Source: JAZDOK01 sp043798715 (GTDB taxonomy: Bacteria > Vulcanimicrobiota > JAZDOK01). From it: a stretch of 64,000 nucleotides of DNA. A model generated the notes under the pieces. It made no database searches, was not told where the DNA came from, and worked only from the letters and a program-made list of their open reading frames with translations. The stretch lies in assembly GCA_043798715.1 (NCBI GenBank), contig JAZDOK010000013.1, forward strand, positions 62,001 through 126,000, in the 5' to 3' direction. Shown in pieces: positions 22,468 through 30,341 of this stretch. The position numbers and the translations under genes are program-made. Every line of letters begins with the position of its first letter. Position 1 is the stretch's first letter.

Positions 22468-23742
22468 GTGGCGCAAGAACTCGCGCTTGAGGTCAAGCTC
22501 AGTTACGCGAATGTCCTGGTGACAAGTGAGAACAAGCTTCTCTATGCGCTTCTCGAAATGAAGCCGGCCACCGATGCCCTGGGGAAGCAGGCGCCTCTTA
22601 ATCTGGCCGTCGTCCTCGACAAGAGCGGATCCATGTATGAGGGAGAGAAGCTGGAATATGTAAAAGAAGCCGTGCAGTACGTCATCGCCCAGCTTCGTCC
22701 CGAAGACGTCTGCTCCGTCGTCGCCTTCGCCGAAAAGGGCCGGGTCGTCATCCCGGCGGGCCAGATAACCGACAAGGATCTGGCCAAGAGGGTCATACAG
22801 AATGTTAACCAGATTGAAGTGGGTTCGGGCACCGAGATGTCGGCCGGCATTGACGCCGCCACCGTCGAAGTTAAAAAGAATTTTGCCCGGGATCGGGTCA
22901 ACCACGTGATCCTTCTTACGGACGGGCTCACCCAGCACGAAGAGCGCTGCCGCGAAAAGTGCCGGCAGGCCGCGGATGAAGGCCTTTCCTTCAGCACCAT
23001 CGGGGTGGGGAACGATTTTAATGAAAAACTGCTTATAAATATAGCCGACGGCGCCGGGGGAAAATCCTACTACATCGAACGGCCCAAGGACATCCCCGAC
23101 ATCTTCGCCCAGGAACTGAAGGGCATTCAATCCGTCATCGCCCAGAACCTGCGCCTGAAAGTCACCCTGACCAAAGATATCGGCATCCGGCGGGCTTTCA
23201 AGGTGAAGCCACTCATCAACGACCTGGGCCCCTTGCCGGTTGTGGATCGGACGGTTGAAATAAAAATCGGGGACCTCCAGAAAAACGAACTGCAATCCGT
23301 TCTCCTGGAGCTGGTGCTCCCCTCCAGGCAGCCTGGAAACTACCGGGTGGCCCAGGCGAAGATTCTCTATGATCTCCCGGCCCGGAATCTTCTGGAAATC
23401 ACCGAGTCCCGGGATGTGATTGTCGGATACACGGTTGATCCGGCGGTCTCTTCGGTGGTGAACCCCGAAGTGATGCAGGTTGTGGACATGGTGAGCGTCT
23501 TCCGCCAGCAGACCAGGGCACTGGACCTGGCTCAGTTAGGGCAGTCGGCCAAGGCCACCCAGCTTTTGCGTTCGGCGGCCACGACTCTCCTGGAGCACGG
23601 GCAGAAAGATCTGGCGCAGCAGGCGCTCGACGAGGCGCAGCGAATCGAGCAGGGAGGGGCCGCCTCCTCGGGCGGCACCAAGAAGCTCCAGTACGGCACC
23701 CGGAAACTCACCCAGCTTCTCGGGCCGATGCCGCCCGCGTAG
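22468..23742 (+). CDS. von Willebrand factor A domain protein (424 aa)
   Basis: Start GTG 22468 follows a GGGAGGGGG ribosome-binding site. A VWA domain occupies about residues 40-225, with an intact metal-ion-dependent adhesion site: Asp51-x-Ser53-x-Ser55 in VVLDKSGSM, a Thr in GSGTEMSAGI and an Asp in LLTDGLTQHE. There is no signal peptide or membrane anchor, so it is a cytosolic VWA. The rest is beta-rich, then an Ala/Gln-rich helical C-terminus with Gly/Ser linker (GGAASSGGTKK). It forms an operon with the zinc-ribbon-FHA gene 46 bp downstream. Cytosolic VWA with FHA proteins often belongs to phosphothreonine signalling modules; the role here is inferred. Confidence 0.88.
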   Translation: MAQELALEVKLSYANVLVTSENKLLYALLEMKPATDALGKQAPLNLAVVLDKSGSMYEGEKLEYVKEAVQYVIAQLRPEDVCSVVAFAEKGRVVIPAGQITDKDLAKRVIQNVNQIEVGSGTEMSAGIDAATVEVKKNFARDRVNHVILLTDGLTQHEERCREKCRQAADEGLSFSTIGVGNDFNEKLLINIADGAGGKSYYIERPKDIPDIFAQELKGIQSVIAQNLRLKVTLTKDIGIRRAFKVKPLINDLGPLPVVDRTVEIKIGDLQKNELQSVLLELVLPSRQPGNYRVAQAKILYDLPARNLLEITESRDVIVGYTVDPAVSSVVNPEVMQVVDMVSVFRQQTRALDLAQLGQSAKATQLLRSAATTLLEHGQKDLAQQALDEAQRIEQGGAASSGGTKKLQYGTRKLTQLLGPMPPA

Positions 23743-23788
23743 GAATGCTCTTAAGTATTGAATATGCAATAAGGAGGAGGAAAATAAA

Positions 23789-24400
23789 ATGAAGTGTTCG
23801 GTTTGCGGTGCTGATAATCTTGAGGGTGCGGCCTATTGCGAGGATTGCGGCGCCCGGCTTTCGGGAGGCGCGCCGGCGGCCTCGGTTCCTCCGCCTGTTC
23901 CGGTCCAGGCCATCCCAGTCCCTCCCCCCGCGCCGGCCCCTCCTGCCCGGAAGGCCGGAGCCGTCAAGTGCCCCGCCTGCGAAGTTGAAAACACCTCCGG
24001 CAGCGCCTTTTGCGAGGAGTGCGGCGCCAGCCTTGGAGCTCCATCGGCCCAGCCGGCGGCTCCGGCCGCAGCAGCCCCGGCCGCCGCGTCTTCCGGCCCG
24101 CGCCTTGAGATAGGCGGAAAATTCTTCCTGCTGGACAAGGATCAGATAGCGATTGGCCGCAAAAGCCCGGCGGACGGAATTTTCCCTGACATCGATCTCA
24201 CCGATGACGATCCCGAGGCCTTTATATCCAGGCGCCATGGACGCATCGTAAAACAGGGCGGCGAGTTCATCTTCGAAGATACCGGCAGCTCCAACGGAAG
24301 TTTCGTCAACGACACCCGGGTCAACGCGAACGTCCAGCATCCTCTCAAAGAAGGGGACCTTCTGCGCCTGGGCAAGACCGAACTGGTTTTTAAAGTATAA
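23789..24400 (+). CDS. double zinc-ribbon FHA-domain protein (203 aa)
   Basis: Two zinc ribbons come first: Cys3-x2-Cys6...Cys17-x2-Cys20 and Cys61-x2-Cys64...Cys75-x2-Cys78, each followed by an Ala/Pro-rich linker. Residues about 105-203 form an FHA domain with Gly-Arg124 (IAIGRKS), Ser147-x2-His150 (ISRRHG) and Ser-Asn169-Gly170 (SSNGSFV), all the phosphothreonine-binding positions. ATG 23789 has AGGAGGAGG upstream. The protein should read a phosphorylated partner in the cytoplasm. The partner kinase is not in the window. It is co-transcribed with the VWA gene and is followed by a GGGCG...CGCCC palindrome. Confidence 0.9.
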   Translation: MKCSVCGADNLEGAAYCEDCGARLSGGAPAASVPPPVPVQAIPVPPPAPAPPARKAGAVKCPACEVENTSGSAFCEECGASLGAPSAQPAAPAAAAPAAASSGPRLEIGGKFFLLDKDQIAIGRKSPADGIFPDIDLTDDDPEAFISRRHGRIVKQGGEFIFEDTGSSNGSFVNDTRVNANVQHPLKEGDLLRLGKTELVFKV

Positions 24401-24407
24401 AGAGTAG

Positions 24408-24427
24408 GGGCGACGCATGCGTCGCCC
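24408..24427. repeat. 20-bp palindrome GGGCGACGCA / complement
   Basis: GGGCGACGCA followed by its exact reverse complement, with the usual GTAG flank just before. It lies 8 bp after the FHA stop codon and may act as a terminator-like hairpin. Same arm sequence as the copies at 5261, 6403, 19764 and 41678. Confidence 0.8.
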
Positions 24428-24492
24428 ATTTCCCCCTGCGTCTTAATGACCCCACACAACGCGGAATGACTTTATCTATTATTAGCAATATT

Positions 24493-24542
24493 ACCGGGAA
24501 TCCCGGTGTGTTAATATTATACCGGGATTCCCGGTATAATAT
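24493..24542. promoter_or_regulatory. paired ACCGGGA-W-TCCCGGT palindromes, operator candidate
   Basis: A 15-bp palindrome (ACCGGGA, A, complement) lies at 24493-24507. A second with the same core but extended to a perfect 29-bp inverted repeat (ATATTATACCGGGA, T, complement) is at 24514-24542. The centres are 28 bp apart, close to three helical turns. Repetition of the same core strongly suggests a protein-binding site. They lie about 100-130 bp upstream of the promoter at 24638-24666. Confidence 0.6.
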
Positions 24543-24547
24543 GTTTG

Positions 24548-24594
24548 CATGAAAGTTCATCTTCCCAATAGTGCGTTCTTAGGGAACTTTCATG
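24548..24594. repeat. inverted repeat CATGAAAGTTC
   Basis: CATGAAAGTTC (24548-24558) and its exact complement (24584-24594) flank a 25-nt loop. Together with the preceding palindromes this makes a 100-bp highly structured non-coding block. An 11-bp direct repeat GCGGAATGACT (24461-24471 and 24616-24626) brackets the block. Confidence 0.6.
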
Positions 24595-24637
24595 GTCGAA
24601 TATATGCAAGAGGGCGCGGAATGACTCGGCTCGGCGG

Positions 24638-24666
24638 TTGAGTTTGAAGGTTGGATGTGCTATAAT
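24638..24666 (+). promoter_or_regulatory. sigma-70 promoter of ribbon-helix-helix gene
   Basis: TTGAGT (24638-24643) and a perfect TATAAT (24661-24666) are separated by 17 bp. Transcription would begin near 24673, about 30 bp before the start codon. Confidence 0.7.
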
Positions 24667-24702
24667 AGTATTAACAAGTATGACAATAATCAGGTGATGA
24701 AG

Positions 24703-25713
24703 ATGAGAGCCAGCAAAGTGATGTCTATTTCCGTGCCGCCGGTATTTTTTGACCAGATCCGAAAAATCGCCGGCGAGGAAGGGAGGACCCTGAGCGAGCT
24801 GCTGCGGGAAGCCTTGAGGCAGTATATTGCACTGCGTGAATGGAGAGAGATCCAAAGATACGGGGCTTTCATGGCCCGCAAAAAGGGGATTTCCGAGGAG
24901 AAAACAGTTACGGAATGCGCAATGGAGTCGGATTTATATCAAAACCTGTTAAATCTGCAATGTCTGACCCCCCGACTCTCTATAACAAGGGCAAGGTCAA
25001 CAAAGAAGGAGGATGACATGATGTCAGATGAAGGAAATACTGTGGAAAGAAATGAGTTTAAAGACATCGTTGATGACATTAGAGAGGCTTTCAGAAAGGT
25101 GTTCAAGGAAGAATTGGAAGTTTCTGGCAATGTAGAAGGAAGGGTGTGGGGCCAGTCGGGTAGGGCTGCTGGGATTAGCGATGGAGCTAAAGGTGTTCAA
25201 TGGAGTGCAGGGGTTTTTCCTACATTAGAGTGTTTCCTCTTTGTTAATCTTGAGGGAAATAAATATGGAGGCGATTGGCCTCTAGTGCGTTTTATGAGTC
25301 GAGAATTTCGACAAGCTGAGCTGTTTCAATTTTTATCTAGCTTAGATCTGGAACTAAAGGAAAAGACGAAACTTAATTTATATCGTGAGGCGTGGCAGCA
25401 CGGGAGTCGAGTTCCAATAAAGGGAAAAGATATTCTTCCAAATATTTCCTTGAGTGAGCTTACACCGGAGAGTTGGCATAAGGCACTTGATGAAGGGTTA
25501 CATTGTTATAAAATTGATAAAGAACGAGTTGCGAAGGATAAGAAAGAAGTAACTTTTGCTGTGAACGGCCAGAAAGAAGTAAGGGAAGTTTCAGCCCACC
25601 TAGAGTTTATTAATGAACTTAATTATTCTTCTGATTCTTGTGTATTGGTAAAAAGAATGAACGACATAAGGCAACGGATACAGCCTCTCTATGATTTTGT
25701 AAGGTCAAAATGA
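24703..25713 (+). CDS. ribbon-helix-helix (CopG-type) regulator fused in frame to an orphan protein
   Basis: From ATG 24703 (AGGTGA 5 nt upstream) the first 70 or so residues are a CopG-like ribbon-helix-helix antitoxin: beta strand RASKVMSISVPP, then two helices (FFDQIRKIAG, TLSELLREALRQYI) and the antitoxin-type tail ARKKGISEE. Homologues usually stop 10-15 residues later and are followed by a PIN toxin. Here the frame instead continues through about 30 unrelated residues into a second protein that has its own ribosome-binding site and ATG at 25018. The join is probably a truncation of the antitoxin with loss of its toxin. A 337-residue fusion or two separate translation products are both possible. 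Confidence 0.6.
   Translation: MRASKVMSISVPPVFFDQIRKIAGEEGRTLSELLREALRQYIALREWREIQRYGAFMARKKGISEEKTVTECAMESDLYQNLLNLQCLTPRLSITRARSTKKEDDMMSDEGNTVERNEFKDIVDDIREAFRKVFKEELEVSGNVEGRVWGQSGRAAGISDGAKGVQWSAGVFPTLECFLFVNLEGNKYGGDWPLVRFMSREFRQAELFQFLSSLDLELKEKTKLNLYREAWQHGSRVPIKGKDILPNISLSELTPESWHKALDEGLHCYKIDKERVAKDKKEVTFAVNGQKEVREVSAHLEFINELNYSSDSCVLVKRMNDIRQRIQPLYDFVRSK
25018..25713 (+). CDS. orphan AT-rich protein (231 aa), internal start of the same frame
   Basis: ATG 25018 is preceded by AAGGAGG (25006-25012) at 5 nt, a better initiation site than the upstream one, so this part is probably made independently. The protein is soluble and acidic at its N-terminus (KDIVDDIREAFRKVFKEEL helix), has an aromatic middle part (FPTLECFLFVNLEG, WPLVRFMSREFRQAELF) and a helical C-terminus. 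I do not recognise a family. Codon usage is more AT-rich than the surrounding genes, suggesting recent acquisition. Position next to an antitoxin-like domain hints at a defence or toxin-antitoxin origin, which remains inference. Confidence 0.55.
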   Translation: MMSDEGNTVERNEFKDIVDDIREAFRKVFKEELEVSGNVEGRVWGQSGRAAGISDGAKGVQWSAGVFPTLECFLFVNLEGNKYGGDWPLVRFMSREFRQAELFQFLSSLDLELKEKTKLNLYREAWQHGSRVPIKGKDILPNISLSELTPESWHKALDEGLHCYKIDKERVAKDKKEVTFAVNGQKEVREVSAHLEFINELNYSSDSCVLVKRMNDIRQRIQPLYDFVRSK

Positions 25714-25756
25714 ATCCATAGATCACGCAGATTACGTAGAAAGAACGGGGAGGAGG

Positions 25757-25860
25757 GGGTGTTCCCCTAAGAAAGGCGTTGCGGAGGCCGAGTCCCGCCG
25801 TTGGCGGGAAGCACCGAGTCGCGCCCCGCCGATGGCGGGGCGACGGAGTGGGGAACACCC
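25757..25860. repeat. branched palindromic repeat (three-stem)
   Basis: An 11-bp outer stem (GGGTGTTCCCC at 25757-25767 with its complement at 25850-25860) encloses two perfect hairpins: CCCGCC-GTT-GGCGGG (25794-25808) and a 9-bp stem CGCCCCGCC-GAT (25822-25842). The result is a cloverleaf-like fold of 104 nt. A weak CAGGC/GCCTG hairpin follows at 25882-25897. The gap 25714-25970 holds no gene. Confidence 0.75.
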
Positions 25861-25970
25861 TCGACAGCCCCGAATGCAGGACAGGCACGGGGGCCTGCTC
25901 CTACAACCACGACGCGACAAAAGGAATTTAGCGGTTTTGAGCGAAGGCTTTATTTACTGAGGTGAGGAAG

Positions 25971-27326
25971 ATGGCTGAAGCCGGGGATATAATAGACACC
26001 ATCCAGAAGGGCGCCGGGCTGGCGGGCAAGGCGGCCGTGCGGGCCGTCGGCGAGATTTCAAAAGGCTTTAAAACCCAGAAGGATTCCACCGGAGGCCATC
26101 TTAAGAGCGGCATATATTCCCGCTCGCTTGGGCCGGAGCTCTCGGGCGAGATGCTCCCGGCCCTGGATTATTTCGAACCGCGGGACGAGTCTTCCGTATC
26201 CATCGGCCTTTTAAAATCCCTGACCCTTCAGGGCGGCGAGCGGGCCTTAATCGGCGGCCTGCGGGCCCTGATGCAGGGGCGAAGCGATGACGCTGTAACC
26301 AAAATAAGCGAGGCTGCAACCCGTGACCCCCAGATGGCCGACGCCTACTTTGTGCTGGGTGCTCTGTTTGCCGGAGAGAAGCGGTTTCCGGAGGCGGTGG
26401 AAGTTTTTGAGAAGGCCCTTCTCTGCCAGGGCGCCCTGGGGCAGAAGCTCAAAAAATATCTCCCCAGCTTCCGCATGACGCTTTCTTTTTCAGAGAACAG
26501 CGCTTTCGCATTTTTTCCCGACGTCCTGGGGACCAGCCTTCTGCTGGCGCTTTTCAGGAGGGCGGCTGGGAAATCCGATGAGGCCCTTCGCGGGCTGGAA
26601 CAGCTTCTCTCGGTCCTGCCCAATCACCCGGCGATTCTTTTTTTTATCGGGTGCCTGGAGTGGGAGGGCGGGCAATTCGAAAAGCTGAGGGAGCAGTGTT
26701 CCTCACTGGAACCGGCCAATACCGCCGGCGCGGCCTGTGCGGCGCTCCTGGGGAAGACCCTGGCGGCGCTCGGCGATGCGAACCAGGCGGTGCTCGTCCT
26801 CAAGCGCGCCCTCCAGCTCGAAGACCTCGATCCCTTTATTGAAGCCGATCTTCGGCTGGCGCTCGCGGAGGCGCTGACGGCCCTGGGTTACGGGGCGGAC
26901 GCCTCTTCTGAACTGGCCAGGGTCTCCGGCTGGAATCCCGATTTCGAGGAACTCACCCGGCGCCTGGGTCTTGTCCCGCCGGCGAAGATGGAAACTTCCA
27001 TTAAGACAGACGCTCCGGCTGACTTAACGCCTATCGAGGGAGCGGTGGAGCTTTCCCTCCGCTCCACGGATGGAAAAATAAATGTTCCGCTTTTTGGCCG
27101 GAAAGAAATTGTCGTGGGCCGCGAGGAGGGGGATCTCGTTCTGTCTTCGGATGAGGCCGTCTCCGGGCGGCATTTCCGGCTGTTTTTCGAGGGCGGACAG
27201 CTCTGGCTGGAAGATTTACAAAGCACCAACGGCACCCTGGTCAATGACCACCGGGTTTCCACCAGGGTGGAACTTCATCGGGGGGATCGGATCCGGGCCG
27301 GCGGCACCCTCCTTGGGATCCAATGA
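25971..27326 (+). CDS. TPR and C-terminal FHA domain protein (451 aa)
   Basis: ATG 25971 has GAGGTG 6 nt upstream. An N-terminal Gly/Ala/Lys-rich stretch is followed by about five TPR-like hairpins (residues about 80-315, for example AYFVLGALFAGEKRFPEAVE and ADLRLALAEALTALGY). A C-terminal FHA domain spans about 365-451, with IVVGREEGD, SGRHFRLFFE and STNGTLVNDHRV, so phosphothreonine binding is likely intact. No signal peptide is seen. It is the second FHA protein within 3.5 kb and fits the VWA/FHA/TPR signalling cluster. The stop overlaps the dprA start (ATGA), coupling it to a housekeeping run downstream. Confidence 0.88.
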   Translation: MAEAGDIIDTIQKGAGLAGKAAVRAVGEISKGFKTQKDSTGGHLKSGIYSRSLGPELSGEMLPALDYFEPRDESSVSIGLLKSLTLQGGERALIGGLRALMQGRSDDAVTKISEAATRDPQMADAYFVLGALFAGEKRFPEAVEVFEKALLCQGALGQKLKKYLPSFRMTLSFSENSAFAFFPDVLGTSLLLALFRRAAGKSDEALRGLEQLLSVLPNHPAILFFIGCLEWEGGQFEKLREQCSSLEPANTAGAACAALLGKTLAALGDANQAVLVLKRALQLEDLDPFIEADLRLALAEALTALGYGADASSELARVSGWNPDFEELTRRLGLVPPAKMETSIKTDAPADLTPIEGAVELSLRSTDGKINVPLFGRKEIVVGREEGDLVLSSDEAVSGRHFRLFFEGGQLWLEDLQSTNGTLVNDHRVSTRVELHRGDRIRAGGTLLGIQ

Positions 27327-28201
27327 ACGCAGTATCCCGCGTTCCGGATTACGAGATCGTCGAGCGGCAGGATCCCGCCTATCCCGCGCTGCTGAAAAAA
27401 ATCCATTACCCTCCCCAGCGCCTCTACGTTAGAGGCCGCCTTATCGGAGATGAGATGTGCGTCGCCGTCGTCGGGGCCCGGAAGGCTTCAAGCTATGGCA
27501 AGATGGTGGCCGAGTACTTGGGCGAAGAGTTGGCGCACCGCGGGATTGCAGTGGTCAGCGGGATGGCCCGCGGCGTGGACACCGCTGCCCACCGGGGGGC
27601 CCTCCGGGCCGGCGGAAGGACGATCGCCGTTCTGGGCTGCGGCATAGACGTCGTCTATCCCCAGGAAAACAGGGGATTGATGGAAGAGATCGCAAAAAGC
27701 GGGGCCGTGATCACCGAGTTTACTCCCGGGGAGGAGCCCAAGCCCTGGCATTTTCCGGCGCGCAACCGCATCATCAGCGGCATGGCCCTGGGGACGGTCG
27801 TGGTGGAGGCGGGCGAGCGGAGCGGTTCCCTCATCACCGCCAACTTCGCCCTGGAAGAGGGACGGGAGGTTTTCGCCGTCCCGGGGCAGATCAAGAGCCC
27901 CGGGAGCCAGGGGACCCACGCCCTGATCAAGCAGGGGGCCAAGCTGGTGGAGGATATCCAGGACGTCCTGGAGGAGCTTCAGCTTTCAATCGAGAATAGA
28001 GGCAAACCCCGGAGGGCGGTTCCGACGTCCGAGGAACAGAAACTTCTCGTCTCCCTGGGGAGCGAGGGGAGGCACACCGATGAGGTCATCGCGGAGAGCG
28101 GGATGAGCGCGGCCCAGGTCACCGCTCTTCTGGCGGTCATGGAGCTGAAGGGCCTGGTCCGGAGAAATCCGGGAAATATTTTTATCCCATTGATGGAATA
28201 A
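27323..28201 (+). CDS. dprA: DNA-processing protein DprA
   Basis: DprA binds incoming single-stranded DNA and loads RecA during natural transformation. The 292-residue protein contains the Rossmann-like core with VAVVGARKASSYGK, VSGMARGVDTAAHRGAL, TIAVLGCGIDVVYP and FPARNRIISG, all diagnostic. It lacks the N-terminal SAM-like domain and begins about 15 residues before the core DPAYP motif, so it is a short form; a C-terminal winged-helix-like DML1 region is present. ATG 27323 overlaps the previous stop. In many bacteria dprA precedes topA, as here. Confidence 0.95.
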   Translation: MNAVSRVPDYEIVERQDPAYPALLKKIHYPPQRLYVRGRLIGDEMCVAVVGARKASSYGKMVAEYLGEELAHRGIAVVSGMARGVDTAAHRGALRAGGRTIAVLGCGIDVVYPQENRGLMEEIAKSGAVITEFTPGEEPKPWHFPARNRIISGMALGTVVVEAGERSGSLITANFALEEGREVFAVPGQIKSPGSQGTHALIKQGAKLVEDIQDVLEELQLSIENRGKPRRAVPTSEEQKLLVSLGSEGRHTDEVIAESGMSAAQVTALLAVMELKGLVRRNPGNIFIPLME

Positions 28202-28216
28202 TAGAAGAGGTGTTTC

Positions 28217-30340
28217 TTGTCCAAAAATCTGATAATTGTTGAATCCCCGGCAAAGGCGAGGACCATCCAGAAGTTTGCGCCGAAAAATTTTCTGGTGAAG
28301 GCCTCCATGGGGCACATCCGTGACCTTCCCAAGACCCGCCTCGGCGTGGACGTGGAAAACGAGTTTGCTCCTCATTACGTCGTGATCAAGGGCAAGGCCC
28401 CCATCATCAAGGAACTCAAGCTCGCCGTCAAGGCGGCCAAGGAAGTCTTCCTGGCTCCGGATCCGGATCGGGAGGGGGAGGCCATCGCCTGGCACCTGGC
28501 GGCCCTGGTGGATCAGGGCCGCGCCATACACCGGATCTGTCTCCATGAGATTACTAAACCGGCCCTGAGCGCCGCTCTGGCAAGTCCTTCCGAGATTGAC
28601 ATCAACAAGGTGAATGCCCAGCCGGCCCGCCGAATCCTGGACCGCCTGGTGGGGTACAAGCTGAGCCCGCTTCTCTGGGCTAAAGTGACGGGAGGGCTCT
28701 CCGCGGGGCGGGTTCAGTCCGTGGCCGTTCGCCTCATCTGCGAGCGGGAGCGGGAGATTCTGGCCTTCGTCGCGGAGGAGTACTGGACTCTGGCCGCCCG
28801 GCTCTTCAAGGACAGCCCGGAGGTCGCCTTTGATGCAATGCTGGTCCAGAAAAACCAGGAAAAAATTAAAATTACAAATGAAGAGCAGGCCAGGGCCGCA
28901 GAGCGGGACTTAGCCTCAGCCTCCTACTCCGTCCGGGAAGTCACCAGAAAAGAACAGAAGAAAAACCCGGCTCCTCCGTTCATCACCAGCACGCTTCAGC
29001 AGGAGGCCTCCCGGCGCCTGGGCTTCAGGGTTTCGAAGACCATGCAGGTGGCCCAGCAACTCTATGAAGGTCTGGACGTCGGCTCCGAGGGCACGGTGGG
29101 TCTCATCAGCTACATGAGAACGGATTCAACCCGCATTTCAGAGGCGGCCCGGGCCGAGGCCCTGGAATTCATCGGGGGGCGGTTCGGCTCCGAATACCAG
29201 GGGCCGCCCCGCAAATATAAATCCCGCCCGGGTGCTCAGGAAGCCCACGAGGCCATCCGCCCCACTTCCATGCTCCGGGATCCGGAAGAGATCAAAAACT
29301 TACTCACCAGGGATCAGTACCGCCTCTATCGCCTGATCTGGGAGCGTTTTCTGGCCAGCCAGATGGCCTCCTGCATCCTCAATGTCGAGACGGCGGACAT
29401 CTCGGCGGGGGAATACCTGCTGCGGGCCAGCGGCACTTCGGTCAAGTTTCCGGGTTTCACCAGGGTCTATGAGGAGGCGAAGGACGAGGAGCAGACCAAC
29501 GGCGACAAGGTTCTCCCGCCGCTTGAGGCCGGAGATTCCCTGTCGCTTTTGAACCTGGATCTCAAACAGAAGTTCACCCAGCCGCCTCCGCGCTATAACG
29601 AGGCCACGCTGGTGAAGACCCTTGAGGAGAAGGGGATCGGGCGCCCCAGCACCTATGCTCCCATCGTGGAGACGATCCTCAAGCGGGAGTATGTAAAAAT
29701 TTTAGAGAAGCGCTTTTTCCCGACTGAACTGGGATTCGTAGTGACGGACCTCCTTATCAAGCATTTCCAGGATATAGTCAACCCTGATTTCACCGCCGCA
29801 ATGGAAGAGAAACTGGATCAGATTGAGGAAGGCCAGGTGAACTGGGTGACCGTGCTCCGGGATTTCTACGGGCCGTTTTCCCGGGTTCTCGCCGATGCGG
29901 AAACACAGGTGGAAAAGGTGGTCCTGGAGCCGGAGATTACCGATGAGGTCTGTCCCAAGTGCGGCAAGCCCATGGTCATCAAGAAGGGGCGTTTCGGAAA
30001 ATTTCTGGCCTGTTCCGGCTATCCGGAGTGCCGCTCAACAAAACCATTTCTCAAGGAAGTCGGGCTCCCCTGTCCCAACGAGGGCTGCACCGGCCAGGTT
30101 ATAGAGCGCCGGGGCAAGAAGGCCAAGTTCTACGGCTGCAGCCGCTACCCGGAATGCACCTTCAGCAGTTGGGATAAGCCGACGGACAAGAAGTGCGTAC
30201 GCTGCGGCAAGGTCATGGTGTTGCGCGCCACCCGCGGGGGCAAGTTCTACCTGGCCTGCATAGATCGAGAATGCGGGAAGGGCGCCACCGTCAAGCCGGA
30301 AGAAGCAGGTCAGGAGGAACAGGCGCCTAAAGAGGGATAG
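28217..30340 (+). CDS. topA: DNA topoisomerase I
   Basis: TopA relaxes negative supercoils. TTG 28217, with GAGGTG upstream, gives the normal N-terminus SKNLIIVESPAKARTI. The Toprim acidic motif is in LAPDPDREGEAIAWH, the catalytic Tyr299 in ISYMRTDSTRIS, and the family block AHEAIRPTS follows. The C-terminus carries three zinc-ribbon domains (CPKCGKPMV..., CPNEGCTG..., CVRCGKVMV...), the last ending near the C-terminus. Length 707 residues is normal. It is translated just after dprA and just before trmFO. Confidence 0.97.
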   Translation: MSKNLIIVESPAKARTIQKFAPKNFLVKASMGHIRDLPKTRLGVDVENEFAPHYVVIKGKAPIIKELKLAVKAAKEVFLAPDPDREGEAIAWHLAALVDQGRAIHRICLHEITKPALSAALASPSEIDINKVNAQPARRILDRLVGYKLSPLLWAKVTGGLSAGRVQSVAVRLICEREREILAFVAEEYWTLAARLFKDSPEVAFDAMLVQKNQEKIKITNEEQARAAERDLASASYSVREVTRKEQKKNPAPPFITSTLQQEASRRLGFRVSKTMQVAQQLYEGLDVGSEGTVGLISYMRTDSTRISEAARAEALEFIGGRFGSEYQGPPRKYKSRPGAQEAHEAIRPTSMLRDPEEIKNLLTRDQYRLYRLIWERFLASQMASCILNVETADISAGEYLLRASGTSVKFPGFTRVYEEAKDEEQTNGDKVLPPLEAGDSLSLLNLDLKQKFTQPPPRYNEATLVKTLEEKGIGRPSTYAPIVETILKREYVKILEKRFFPTELGFVVTDLLIKHFQDIVNPDFTAAMEEKLDQIEEGQVNWVTVLRDFYGPFSRVLADAETQVEKVVLEPEITDEVCPKCGKPMVIKKGRFGKFLACSGYPECRSTKPFLKEVGLPCPNEGCTGQVIERRGKKAKFYGCSRYPECTFSSWDKPTDKKCVRCGKVMVLRATRGGKFYLACIDRECGKGATVKPEEAGQEEQAPKEG

Positions 30341-30341
30341 C

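Noticed and set aside
22423..23295. Long minus-strand open frame opposite the VWA gene (290 codons)
   Set aside because: Shadow of a G+C-rich gene with no recognisable domain; the plus-strand frame has a full MIDAS and start.
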